A DNA stretch of 64,000 nt from Stomoxys calcitrans (Eukaryota > Arthropoda > Insecta > Diptera > Muscidae), in assembly GCF_963082655.1 (NCBI RefSeq), contig NC_081552.1:51922946-51986945 (forward strand). Direction: 5' to 3'. Positions 47,478 through 58,460 of the stretch are shown here, one piece after another; the first letter of the stretch is position 1; each line of letters begins with the position of its first letter. The notes below the pieces were generated by a model, which saw only the letters and a program-made list of their open reading frames with translations, searched no databases and had not been told where the DNA came from. The position numbers and the translations under genes were made by a program.

Positions 47478-48555
47478 TGAATTTGTGTTTGTTTGTTTGT
47501 TTGTGGGTTTATAAATTTGTTTGTTCTAGACTCAAAAATGGCTTAACCGATTTCTTTCAAATTTTCCCAGATCGTGGGGAGTGGTCCGGAAGGAGCAATA
47601 GGCTATATAATTTATTGATATGGGTAGGGGGGCGGACCCTCCCCCCTAAATAGGTTTATTGGACGATAATGACAAGGGCCTTTTATTGGGTTGCCCAAAG
47701 AGTAATTGCGGATTTTTTAAAAGAAAGTAAATGCATTTTTAATAAGACTTAGAATGAACTTTAATCAAATATACTTTTTTTACACTTTTTTCTAAAGCAA
47801 GCTAAAAGTAACAGCTGATAACTGACAGAAGAAAGAATGCAATTACAGAGTCACTGTGAAAAAATTTGTCAACGCCGACTATATGAATAATGAGCAATTA
47901 CTTTTTGGGCAACTCAATAGTTTGTTGATATTATAAGGGGGCGGAACCTCCCCCTTTATCCCAAAAACACCACCTAAAATCAAAAGTGGACCGATACGGA
48001 TATTATGGGTATCAAATGAAAGGTATTGGGAAGTATAATAGGAATATGTTATTACAAATTGGGATGAAGTATGCGAGGGGTCATCCAACCCCAAAAACTC
48101 CCCCACACAAACATATTGGACGTTAATATCAATATGGGACTCAAATGAAAGGTATTCGGGACTAGACTACGAATATGAAATTGAAATTGAAAGCGACCAT
48201 AAAAAATTATGTCCCAGTAATTGGGGGTCGCCCTACCCTCAAATGGGAATATAATTCGATCTAGATGAGCCTCAAACTAAAGGCATTTGGTAGCAGATTA
48301 CGAATATGAAACTAGATGGTGCTTTACCTCCTAGAGTCGGGTCCAATTGTTTATTTGATCAAGTGATAGATATTTTAAGTGGAGTGCGTCATTAAAATTT
48401 GTGCTCAAGTCGCAGATGGAGTGAGGCGCCCCCCACCAAACGGCTGTATACACCAATTATGACAATATGGGGTTAAATTCAAAGTAAAAGGTTGTGGCCT
48501 GCGAATATGATATCGATATAGTTGATCAATTATAATGACCTAACAGGACACTGCC
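47478..48555 (+). mobile_element. REP-F element, interrupted by MITE copy 2
   Basis: Head 'GAATTTGTGTTTGTTTGTTT', 'AGACTCAAAAATGGC', 'GGGGGGCGGACCCTCCCC', then units to about 48555 where similarity fades. The MITE occupies 47686-47917. No CTAG end was found. Confidence 0.7.
47686..47917. mobile_element. MITE copy 2, 232 bp with TA duplication
   Basis: TTGGGTTGCCCAAAGAGTAA at the left and, inverted at the right, TTGAGTTGCCCAAAAAGTAA. TA at 47684-47685 and 47918-47919. The interior matches copy 1 nearly throughout, differing by small indels around 'GAGTCACTGTG'. Confidence 0.9.
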
Positions 48556-48821
48556 GCCGTACCCCCAAAGTTATGACGTTCAGTGTGATAGGAGCAGTTG
48601 CAAACCTTCAGTCAAGGTGGCCGCCATTTTTAGCTCATCGACAAGGAGCCTTCCTTTCCTAGACAAGACCAAACAACGTGATGCTGGGCAACACTTTTAT
48701 GTTCAAAAGTTTTACATGGTTAAATTACTAAGAACTGTCGCCACCGCACCAAATATATAGACCGGCAAATTAGTTCACTACCACTGAGAATCGTTTAATA
48801 TGGCAATTTGATTTGATTTAA

Positions 48822-49076
48822 AAAATACTAAATTATGACTATTCAACAGGTAGCCATATAGTCAGTTATAGACAACTTACACATGATGTTATAGGCCCTA
48901 AGCCGCTCCAAGCGAGTAGCAGCATAAAAAAGGAAATTTATAGACTCCTAACATATGTTCAAAAAAGCTCTAACAGATGTGAGAAATGTCAAATTCTCAG
49001 TCGTTTATATGTGATTGCGCAAGCATCCGGGTCGACATGGAACGAAGAACTTTTAAGTTATGTTATTAAAATTTAG
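48822..49076 (+). other. Candidate coding fragment (weak), no start codon
   Basis: Open for about 84 codons between a TAA at 48819 and a TAG at 49074. The translation looks less biased than repeat artefacts (for example KKEIYRLLTYVQKSSNRCEK, then LSRLYVIAQASGSTWNEE). I recognise no family. It has no ATG near the start, so it would need to be an internal exon or a decayed gene piece. Chance is a serious alternative in a window this size. Confidence 0.2.
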
Positions 49077-49126
49077 GGTACTAAAGTCTAAACCTTTTCC
49101 TTATCGAATGCAGTACTAACATTTAA

Positions 49127-49255
49127 ATAAGCGCCATATATTCTGTTTGCAGAGGATTAACTGAATGGAGACGCCACCACGAACAGATGAGGGCAGAGTG
49201 GAAAAAATTGATCATGCAGCATGTTATGGTTATGGCCTATCCATCCGTAAAATAA
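49127..49255 (+). other. Candidate 3' exon fragment (weak)
   Basis: A plausible splice acceptor, TATATTCTGTTTGCAG, ends at 49152. The following frame reads GLTEWRRHHEQMRAEWKKLI and stops at TAA 49253-49255, which overlaps AATAAA-like 'AAAATAAAG'. No family recognised. The reading phase does not join cleanly to 48822-49076 through an obvious GT donor. Confidence 0.2.
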
Positions 49256-49532
49256 AGTAAAGGAATTTCGTTGCGGTTGTTTGCTGTATTATTTTTTGCA
49301 AATTTCCAACCCTAAGATAGGTGTTTCAGGTACTTTAAGTGGCTATCTTTGCCATAGATAAAAATGTATTTAGTAGAGCGCGAATATCCAAGTTTGTGTT
49401 AAACTGCTAGAGGGGAAGGCTCAACGAACGTACACAGAATCAGAGCTATTGTAGGGTAGGTTACGTTACAGAGCTGACAGTTTTCTACGTCTTGAAAGCG
49501 AAAGCTCAGTGGAGCGGGTTTTCATTGAAAAT

Positions 49533-49588
49533 TTAGCTCAAAGATAAGAAGCCTCCTTTTTATAGTCGAGCCCAAGTGGCGTGCCGAT
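49533..49588 (-). repeat. SINE fragment
   Basis: 'AGCTCAAAGATAAGAAGCCT' and 'CCTTTTTATAGTCGAG' through 'GTGGCGTGCCG' match the middle of the SINE, minus strand. Both ends are missing. Confidence 0.7.
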
Positions 49589-49612
49589 AATCACAAAATT
49601 TTTTTTTCATTT

Positions 49613-49707
49613 TGTCACTTGATTCGTTCTCCAAGTCATTGAAAACAGCTGATTTTATAAAGGGAAGATAGATGTTTTCAATGACTTGGCGAACGAATCG
49701 AGTGGCA
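49613..49707. repeat. Foldback element, 35-bp arms
   Basis: The arms at 49613-49647 and 49673-49707 are inverted copies with three mismatches, separated by 25 bp. The inner arm sequence is CCAAGTCATTGAAAACA. No coding content; it could be a tiny MITE or residual ends of a larger deleted transposon. Confidence 0.85.
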
Positions 49708-49709
49708 AC

Positions 49710-49748
49710 AATTAAAAGCGGGAATTAAAAGCGGGAATTAAAAGCGGG
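49710..49748. repeat. 13-bp direct repeat, three perfect copies
   Basis: AATTAAAAGCGGG three times. It stands where a DINE head (AAGTAAAAGCGTG) is expected, immediately before 'AATACCCTCTACCATGGA', so it is probably a DINE head motif that expanded. Confidence 0.9.
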
Positions 49749-49965
49749 AATACCCTCTACCATGGATCTCATTTGTCATTTTCTTGTCCTTTTGTAGGTA
49801 AACAAAGGATAATGGATATCAACCAATTCGGAACAAGCTGAGTATGGCTGTTGGAGACCATAGTAGGTGTCATCGCGAAAAATGTCAGCAAAAATTGGAT
49901 TAGAATTGAGCCCTATAGTGGCTTAAGAATTAAAATCTGGGGATCGCCTCATATGGGAGCTATTG
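49749..49965 (+). mobile_element. DINE-A' fragment, first unit only
   Basis: 'ATACCCTCTACCATGGATCT', 'GTAGGTAAACAAAGGATAA', 'GTTGGAGACCATAGTAGGTG'. Stops at 'TATGGGAGCTATT' against REP-F. Confidence 0.7.
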
Positions 49966-50965
49966 TCTGCCCTTCGAATAAATAAAATAAAGGATCTAAC
50001 CCAAAGGACACTTTTACTGCTTTGGGCAATATGGGTATCAAATGCAGGGTATTTAAATGTAAAATACAAATCTGAGATAAAAATGTATTCCTTGTTTCTG
50101 AGGGGCTTTCCCAACTCCCAAAACCCCCAGCAGGAAATATTTATATACCGATTGGGACAATATGGTTATCAAACGAAAGTTATTAAAAGAAGAGTACAAA
50201 TCTGACATACAAATGTATTCCTTGGTGTCTGAGGGGCTTTCCCATCCCCTCAAACCCCCCAGCAAGACATATATACCGATCGGGACAATATGGATAATAA
50301 ATGGAAGGTATTTAAATGTATAGTAAAAAGCTTATATAAAAATGTATTACTTGGTGTCTGAGACGCCCCCACCACCCAAAAACCCCTCAACAGGACATAT
50401 TTACCGATTGGGACAATATGGGTATTGAATGAAAGGTGTTTGGAGGTTGATTACACTTTTGTTATAAGAATTTGGTCCAAAGTATCTACGGGCCCTCTCC
50501 AGTTCCAAAAACCCACAAAACGGGATGAATCTCCAACGTCACAAATGGGTATAAAATGAAAGGTTTTTGAGAGTTGACTACGAATCTGATAAACGTATTT
50601 GGGATAGAGTCTGGAGCCGGTCCTTCCACCTAATACGCTTCAATAAGACGTGTACTTCGATCGGGATAACATTGGAATTAAACGAAAGCTCTATTACAGT
50701 AGAGTTCCAATCTAATGTTGATATAACTATTCAACTATCTGGGTCGCGCTCTGCCGTCCAGCCGTCCTACCGTTCAGCCGGACATTTAGATCTCGACATT
50801 AAACGACTCAAATAAATTGTCTTTTTGGTCTTAGCGTTGGGAGGAGCGACCCTCTCCACCCAATTAAAACAACACCAATCTGTCATGTAGGACAACCGAG
50901 AATATATCGAAAAGACGTGTTAGAAGGCTATCGCCCTCCCTCCATTCTACCCAAAACAAGGAATT
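49966..50965 (+). mobile_element. REP-F, divergent subfamily
   Basis: Seven or so units with private phrases 'GTCTGAGGGGCTTTCCC', 'CAGGACATATTTACCGATTG' and 'GGACAATATGGGTAT'. The same subfamily occurs at 53930-54480. No clear ends. Frames here are artefacts. Confidence 0.65.
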
Positions 50966-51856
50966 AACAAGTAAAAATGCGTTAAGTTCGGCCGGGCCGA
51001 ACTTTGGATACCCACCACCTCGGGTGTTTATGTAAACTACCTTTCATCAAAATACGGTGAAAATTGCATACCTTATGCAGGATAGTGGATACAAATTCCA
51101 AAGCTATTGGAAAGCAAATGATAATGGATACAAATTCCAAAGCTATTGGAGCTATTTCAAGTTATCAACCGATTCGGACCATGCTTGGTTATGCTGTTGG
51201 AGTAAAAGTAGTTGTGGAAAATGTCACCCAAAATTGAATAAGAATTGAGCCCTATAGTGACTAAAGAATTAAGATCGGGAGATCAATTCATATGGGTGCT
51301 ATATCAGGTTAAGGACCCATTCAGACCATATTTGACACGTATGTGGAAAGCCGTAGGAGAAGTCGTTAACATAATGATGTAGAGGCTCAAAGAGTCAAAT
51401 TAAGAGATCGGTTTATATGGGAGATATACCAAGTTTTAAACCGGTTTGAAACATACTTAGCACAGATGTTGGAAGTCATAACAAAATATCTAATACAAAA
51501 TTTGAGACAAATCGGATAAGAATTGAGGTGTTTAGTGGCTTAAGAGTTCAAGATCCAAAATCGGTTTATATGACAGCTATATCAAAACATAGACCAATAT
51601 GACCCATTTAAAATCCAAACTGACCTACATTAATAGGAAGTATTTGTGCAAAATTTCATGCGCCTAGCTTTATCCCTTCGAAAGTTAGCGTGCTTTCGAC
51701 CGACATGGCCGGACGGACCGACATGGCTAAATCGACTTAGAATGTCAAGACGATCAAAAATATATATACAATATATACTTTGTTGGGTCTCAGATGAATA
51801 TTTCGATGCTTTACAAACGGAATGACGAAATTAGTTTATGATGGAGGGTACAAAAA
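50966..51856 (+). mobile_element. Chimeric DINE: B-type head, A-type body and tail
   Basis: The head AACAAGTAAAAATGCGTTAA with 'TACCCACCACCTCGGGTG' and 'CTACCTTTCATCAAAATACG' is DINE-B. From about 51150 the body follows DINE-A' ('GTTGGAGTAAAAGTAGTTGT', 'GGGTGCTATATCAGGTT'), and the tail is the A type (TGATGGAGGGTACAAAAA). A 24-bp direct repeat (GGATACAAATTCCAAAGCTA...) at 51087 and 51126 sits at the changeover. Confidence 0.75.
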
Positions 51857-52207
51857 GAAAAAACAAATTTAGTGGTCTAGGCCGTAAGTTTTTGTACTGA
51901 CTTCTTAAATGGATAATGATTATTGTCGCAACTATTATTGAAAGAATATCCAGTGCAGAAAATTTTTTCTGATACTTATGCCATGGGTAAGCCGAAGATA
52001 CTTACCCATGCGCAACGGTGACATTAGACAGGCCGACAAAAGTGGAAATTCGATTGAATTCGAAAATAGACAAAATGATGGCAATGTGATGGGAATCAAC
52101 AGTGAGCATCACCAACAACAAATTCGGCGCCATCTATTGGGAGATGAATATCCAACCAAACAGAGAAAAAGAGAGCGAGAGATACAGGAGAGTGTGTTCA
52201 AAGAGTG
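51857..52207. other. Low-copy spacer with a 10-bp stem hairpin
   Basis: No repeat match. A hairpin lies at 51982-52010 (CATGGGTAAG / CTTACCCATG, 9-base loop). The open frame 51978-52214 (78 codons, MPWVSRRYLPMRNGDIRQAD) spans it and ends in Arg/Lys/Glu-rich sequence from GA-repeats. No domain recognised. Confidence 0.45.
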
Positions 52208-53374
52208 TGTGTAAAAGCGTGCTAAGTTCGGCCGGGCCGAATCTTATATACCCTCCACCATGGATCGCATTTGTCGAGTTCTTTTCCCGGCATCTCCTCT
52301 TAGGCAAAACAGGATATAAGAAAAGATTTGCTCTGCTATTAGAGCGATATCAAGGATATGGACCACAATTAAATTATATGTTGGAGACCTGTGTAAAATG
52401 TCAGCCAATTCGAATAAGAATTGCGCCCTTTGGGGGCTCAAGAAGTAAAATAGAGAGATAGATTTATACGGGAGCTGTATCGGACTATAGACCGATTCAA
52501 ACCATAATGAAAACGTATGTTGATGGTCATGAGAGAATCTGTCGTACAAAATTTCAGGCAAATCGGATAATAATTGTGACCTCTAGAGGCTTAAGAAGTC
52601 AAGAACCCAGATCGGTTTATATGGCAGCTATATCAGGTTATGAACCGATTTGAACCTTATTTGACATAGTTGTTGAAAGTAAGAATAAAATACGTCTTGC
52701 AAAATTTCAGCCAAATCGGATTGGAATTGCGACCTCTAGAAACTCAAGGGGGACTTCCCAGATCCGTTTATATGACAGCTATATCAGGTTATGAACCGAT
52801 TTGAACCACACTTGGCACAGTTGTTGTATATCATAACAAAACACGTCGTGCGAAATTTTATTCCAATCGGATAAGAATTGCGCACTCTAGAGGCTCAAGA
52901 AGTCAATACCCAAGATAGGTTTATATAACAGCTATATCAGGTTATGAACCGATTACAACCATACTTGGCACAGTTGTTGAATATCGTAACAAAACACGTC
53001 GTGCAAAATTTCATTCCAATCGGATAAGAATTGCGCACTCTAGAGGCCCAAGAAGTCAAGACCCAAGATCGGTTTATATGGCGGCTATAGGATATAGTAA
53101 AAAAACAGGTCGTGCAAAATTTCATTCCAATCGGATAAGAATTGCGCCCTCTAGAGGCTCAAGAAATTAAGACCCAAGATCGGTTTATATGGCACTTATA
53201 TCAGGTTATAGACCGATTTGAACCATACTTGGCATAATTGTTGGATATCATAACAAAACACGTCGTGCAAACGTTCATTCCAATCGGATAAGAATTGCGC
53301 ACTCTAGAGGCTCAAGAAGTCAAGACCCAAGATCGGTTTATATGGCAGCTATATCAGGTTATAAACCGATTTCA
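52208..53374 (+). mobile_element. DINE-A element, tail missing
   Basis: Head (TGTGTAAAAGCGTGCTAAGT, palindrome, TATATACCCTCCACCATGG), seven units including one shortened at 53085-53110, ending at 'AAACCGATTTCAG' where REP-F begins. Subfamily A2. Confidence 0.85.
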
Positions 53375-54489
53375 GGTCTTAGTGTTTGGGGGACCACCCA
53401 CCCCAATGCTTAAAACAGCCCTAAATCGGCCATATTTACTGACCATGTCAATGTGGGGCTTAAATGAAAGGAATTGGGGGGTAGAGCAAGAATTGATACC
53501 CACTTTCGGGACCAATTCATAAAATACACCACAAACAGCAATTTTTTACTGACAATCGCAATATGGGGCTTAAATAAAGTCATTTGAGAGTAGAATTCGA
53601 ATTTGATATCCAAATGTAGGACCATATATTTATGGCATCTCTTCTTCCCTAAAACACCCGCCCATTTTTCGACCATGCCAATAATGGAGTACACCTTACA
53701 TCCAATCTTAAATTCGTAGACCAAAAGAGATCATATGGGATTCACATAAAGGCACTTATATTGTTTAACTGTTTGTCGAAATTTGGTATGCCACCTCAAA
53801 AACAAGAAATTTGTAAAAAATTTTGGGGTCAAATAACCTGGAGGGACGCCCCATCACAAAACCCACCGAAACCCACCCGGTATTTAAGAGTAGAGTACGA
53901 ATTTGGTATACAAATTTCACTAGTAGCTTTCGGGGGGGTTCCCCAACCATAAAAAGCCCCAAGAGGACACTTTCACTGCTTTGGGCATTATGGGTATCAA
54001 ATGAAATGTATATAAAAGTAGAATACAAATCGGACACAAATATCTATGTTTTGGAGTCTGAGGGCCCTCCCCACCCCTGAAGACCACCCGGCAGGACAAA
54101 TTTACCGATTCGGACAATATGGATATGAAATGAAAGCTATTTATAGGTAAAGTGCAATGCTGATATAATAATTTATTCTTTGGTGTCTGAGGCGCCTCCC
54201 CACCCCCCAAAACCCCTCAACAGGCCATATTTACCTATTCAGACAATATGGGAATCAAACAAAAGATATTCTGAATTTGTTATAAGAATTTGGTGTCCAA
54301 CGTCACAAAATGGGTATCGAATGAAACGTCTTTGGGAGTTGACTACGAATCTGTTGTGAAAAATTAGAACAGAGTCTAGGACCGGCCCACCCACTAAATA
54401 CCCTTCAATAGAACGGATAGTTCGATCGGGATAATATGTCAATTAAAACAAAGGTCTATGACAGTATATTTCGAATCTAATGTTGGTAT
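53375..54489 (+). mobile_element. REP-F composite
   Basis: Units of the main subfamily to about 53780, including the inverted 'GGAGTACACCTTACATCCAA' stretch, then the divergent subfamily seen at 49966-50965. Ends at a DINE-B head. Confidence 0.65.
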
Positions 54490-54679
54490 AAACAAGTAAA
54501 AAGGCGTTAAGTTCGGCCGGGCCGAACTTTGGACACCCACCACCTCGGGTATATATGTAAACCACCTTTCATCAAATTCCTGTGAATGTATACAGCAGTT
54601 ATTGCGAAATATGATCTGACTTAGACTAAATACTAATAAGTAAATGTCATTGTTCAACTGTGTAAACAAAATATTGGTC
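54490..54679 (+). repeat. DINE-B head fragment
   Basis: AACAAGTAAAAAGGCGTTAA, TTCGGCCGGGCCGAACTTTG, 'CACCCACCACCTCGGGTATA', through 'AACAAAATATTGGTCT'. Cut off by an inverted DINE-B tail. Confidence 0.83.
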
Positions 54680-54934
54680 TTTTTATACCCACCACCGAAG
54701 GATGGGGGTATATTCATTTTGTCATTCCGTTTGCAACACATCGAAATATCCATTTCCGACTATATATATTCTTGATCAGCGTAAAAATCTAAGACGATCT
54801 AGACCTGTCCGTCCGTCTGTCCGTCTGTCTGTTGAAATCGCGCTACAGTCTTTAAAAATAGAGATATTGAGCTGAAATTTTGCACAGACTCTTTTTTTGT
54901 CCATAAGCAGGTTAAGTTCGAAGATGGGCTATTC
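54680..54934 (-). repeat. DINE-B tail, core and GTCY fragment
   Basis: 'TTTTTATACCCACCACCGAA', TA run, 'TTGATCAGCGTAAAAATCTA', about eight GTCY repeats and 'CGCGCTACAGTCTTTAAAAA'; stops at REP-F. With the preceding piece it forms head(+)/tail(-). Confidence 0.83.
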
Positions 54935-55670
54935 GAGGCCAAAGGTTTGGGGGTCGTGTCATCCCATAAACTCCCCATAAATCAATGGCAATTGGGTTCA
55001 AATTAAAGAAATTTTCGAGAAGAGTACGATGGTGATATTTTTTAAGGGATAAGTACGTGGGTAGCCGTACCACCCTGCATACCCCTCAAACTTGACATAT
55101 TTGTGGATTATGCCAAATATGGGCTCAAATCTGTATCTGTTTCATAGCCAAGTGTTTCAGGGACGCCTCACCTCATAAATTCCTCCTAAGCCACACATAT
55201 ATACCGCATATAGCTGGCTACTCCAATCCACCACCAAATCCAAGAGAATGAAGTAGTTCTAACATCCAAACTTTAATGGGCGGACCCTCCCCTTACCTAT
55301 TTTCAAAAAGGCCAGATCTCGGACACAGAAATTTGTATCCTTATTTTGGGTGGAATATCAAGAGGGCCGCAACACCTCCAAAGCCACCAACTAAATGAAA
55401 TATAAACCAATAATGACAATATGGGACTGAGTTCAGAGCACCAATTTGATATATGGGGATCCACCTCATGCCCAAAAACACCCCCATACCGGACATATTT
55501 TATAAGGCTCCAATGAAAGGTATTTGGGAGACGAGCACCAATATAATATCGGAAATATCAGAAAGGTCGTACCAGCACCCCAAAACAGGACTTATTTTCT
55601 GACGTGACCGTATAGGGCTCAGATAAAATAAGAGAGTGAAAGAAGGGCGGAGAGGGCCCTGTCCAGGTAG
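54935..55670 (+). mobile_element. REP-F 3' part with degraded terminus
   Basis: Units ('GGACATATTT', 'GAAAGGTATTTGGGAG'), ending 'AAGAAGGGCGGAGAGGGCCC' and 'GTCCAGGTAG', a mutated version of the CTAG terminus. Confidence 0.65.
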
Positions 55671-55817
55671 TCTCCAATATAAACCGATTTTCTGATTTGA
55701 TTTCTTGAGCCTCTGCAAGCCGCAACTTTTGTCCGATTTGGCTGCAATTTTGCATGTAGTGTTTGGTATGATGTCCGTTCAAGAACTTAATCAGCGTGAA
55801 GGTTAACTTCTTGAACG
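55671..55817 (-). repeat. DINE-C unit fragment with 15-bp inverted repeat
   Basis: One DINE-C unit ('CAAGCCGCAACTTTTGTCCG', 'GCATGTAGTGTTTGGTATG'), then an inverted repeat CGTTCAAGAACTTAA (55776-55790) / TTAACTTCTTGAACG (55803-55817) with one mismatch. Confidence 0.7.
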
Positions 55818-56970
55818 AGCCAAATCGGTCCATATTTGGATATAGCTGCTATATAGACCGATTTTCCGATAAAGGGTCTTATGCCCATAAACACTTAATT
55901 TTTCATCCGACTTTGCTGACATTTTAGACAGTGAGTAGTTTTAGGTCTCCCGACATCTGATCGGACTATATTTAGATATAGCTGCCTATAGAACGATCTG
56001 GCGATAAAGGGTCTGAAGCCCATAAAAGCTTTATTTTTTAACCGATTTTGCTGAAATTTAAAGCAGTAATTAGTTTTAAGCCTCTCAGCTTCGAACCTAA
56101 ATATGGTTCAGATGGGACTGTATTTAGATATAGCTGCCATATAGACCGATCTGCCGATAAAGGGTCTAAAGCCCATAAAAGCTTTATTTTTTATCCGATT
56201 TCGCTGAAATTTAAAAGAGTGAGTAGTTTTAGACCTACCAACATCTGACACAAATATGGTTTAGATCGGACTATATTTAGATACATCTACCATATAGACC
56301 GATCTCCCGATAAAGAGTCTGAAGCCCATAAAAGCTTTAAATTTTGCCCAATTTCGCTTAAATTTGAAACAGTTTTTATTTTGACCCCCTCGACATCCGT
56401 CCTAAGTATGGGTCAGATCGGACAATATATTTAGATATAGCTGCCATATAGACCGATCTCCCGATAAAGGGTCTGAAATTTGAAGCAGTGAGTAGTTTTA
56501 GATCTCCCGACATCCACCCCAAATATGGTTTGGATCGGACTAGATATATCTACCATATGGACCGGATTTTGATATATCTACCATATGGACCGATCTCCCG
56601 ATAATGGTTCCGAAGCCTATAAAAACCTTATTTATTACCCGATTTCGCTGGAATTTGAAACAGTGGCTATCCGACCCAAATATGGTAAAAATAGGTCTGT
56701 ATTTAGATATAGCTGTCAAGTAGACCTATATGCCGGTTAAGGGTTTGAAGCTCATAAAAGCCTTATTTTTTCCACGATTTTGTAGAAATTTGAAATATAA
56801 AATTTAACAGTGACAGTGAAATACAAAATTCAACATTGACCACTCAATGTCCGTGCCGAATTTTGGTGCATAAGTTATCCATTTTTCATCGGATTGTGAC
56901 GAAAGGGGGTTTACATATATACCCGAGGTGGTTGGTATCCAAAGTTCGGCCCGGCCGAACTTAATCCCTT
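55818..56970 (-). mobile_element. DINE-L element: tandem array and B-type head
   Basis: Units with 'CCGATAAAGGGTCTGAAGCC', 'ATAAAAGCTTTATTTTTTA' and 'CAGTGAGTAGTTTTAG'. Landmark spacing includes 153, 153 and 154 bp (55994, 56147, 56300, 56454). The head at 56900-56962 is B-like ('TATATACCCGAGGTGGTTGG', 'CGGCCCGGCCGAACTTAA') and lacks the outermost bases where a DINE-B tail abuts. Its own tail is missing. Confidence 0.75.
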
Positions 56971-58304
56971 TTTATACCCACCACCGAAGGATGGGGGCAT
57001 ATTCATTTTGTCATTCCGTTTGCAACACATCGAAATATCCATTTCCGACCCTATAAAGTATATATATTCTTGATCAGCGTAAAAATCTAAGACGATCTAG
57101 TCATGTCCGTCCGTCTGTTGAAATCGCGCTACAGTCTTTAAAAATAGAGATATTGAGCTGAAATTTTGCACAGGTTCTTTGTTTCTTCATAAGCAGGTTA
57201 AGTTCGAAGATGGGCTATATCGGACTATATCTTGATATAGCCCCCATATAGACCGATCGGCCGATTTAGGGTCTTAGACCCATAAAAGCCACATCTATTA
57301 TCCGATTTTGTTAAAATTTAAGACACTGAGTTATATTAGGCCCTTCGACATGATTCGTCAATTTGGCTCAGATCGGTTCAGAATTGGATATAGCTGCCAT
57401 ATAGACCGATCCTCCGATTTAGGGTCTAAGGTCCATAAAAGACACATTTATTATCCGATTTTGCTGAAAGTCGGGACAGTGAGTTGTGTTAGGCCCTTCG
57501 ACATCCTTCATCAATTCGGCCCAGATCGGTCCAGTTTTGGATATAGCTGCCATATAGACCGATCCTCTGATTTAGGGTCTTAGACCCATAAAAGCCACAT
57601 TTATTATCCGATTTTGCTGAAATTTGGGACAGTGAGTTGTGTTAGGCCCTTCGACATCCTTCGTCAATTTGGCCCAGATCGGTCTAGATTTGGATATAGC
57701 TGAAATATAGACCGATCCTCCGATTTAAAGTTTTGGGCCCATGAAAGGCGCTTTTATTGCCCGATATCGCCGAAATTTGGGACAGTGAGTTAAGTTATGC
57801 CCTTTGACATACTTCAGCAATATGGTACAGATCGGTCCAGATTTGGATATAGCTGCCATATAGACCGATCTCTCTGTTTTAGGTTTTGGGGCCATAAAAG
57901 GCGCATTTATTGTCCGATTTCGCTGATATTTGGGACAGTGCGTTGTGTAAGACTCTTCGACATTTTGGCTGCAACTTAACCTAAATCGGTGCAGATTTCG
58001 ATATAGCTGCCATGACACAGTAACTTATGTTAGGCTTTTCGACATCTGTGTCGTATATGGTTGAGATCGGTTTATTTTAAGATATAGCTACTAAAAAGAC
58101 CTATATTTTGATATACACAATTGAACAATGGCATGTACTTATGTATGTATTTGGCCCAAATCGGAACATATTTCGATAGAACTGCTATGGGACATAAGGT
58201 ATGAAATTTTCACCGGATTTTGATGGAAGGTGGTTTACATATATACCCGAGGTGGTGGGTATCCAAAGTTCGACCCGGCCGAACTTAACGTCTTTTTACT
58301 TGTT
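56971..58304 (-). mobile_element. DINE-B element, complete, minus strand
   Basis: Tail TTTTTATACCCACCACCGAA, TA run, core, short GTCY tract ('GTCCGTCCGTCTG'), five to six units, and the head 'CCCGAGGTGGTGGGTATCCA' ending CTTTTTACTTGTT. Best uninterrupted complete DINE-B in the window. Confidence 0.87.
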
Positions 58305-58319
58305 ACTTGTTCATTTTCC

Positions 58320-58416
58320 TTTTCTTTTGTTTGCCTATAAAGAGATATCAGGCATCGAACTTGACATATACGATCCATGGTAGAGGATATATAAGATTCG
58401 GTCAGGCCGAACATAG
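58320..58416 (-). repeat. DINE-A' head fragment
   Basis: 'TTTGTTTGCCTATAAAGAGA', 'CGATCCATGGTAGAGGATAT' and 'TCGGTCAGGCCGAACATAG'. Confidence 0.72.
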
Positions 58417-58460
58417 TTTTGTTTTTTCTCTCCACGATCACTTTCAAATATTTGATCGTG

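Larger units (their letters stand above)
48556..49530. other. Low-copy region with exon-like open segments
   Basis: Not similar to the other families. Two open stretches are described separately. The remainder has no recognised feature. Confidence 0.45.

Noticed and set aside
51978..52214. A 78-codon gene beginning MPWVSRRYLPM
   Set aside because: Begins in a hairpin, ends in a GA-rich low-complexity stretch and overlaps the DINE-A head; no domain recognised.
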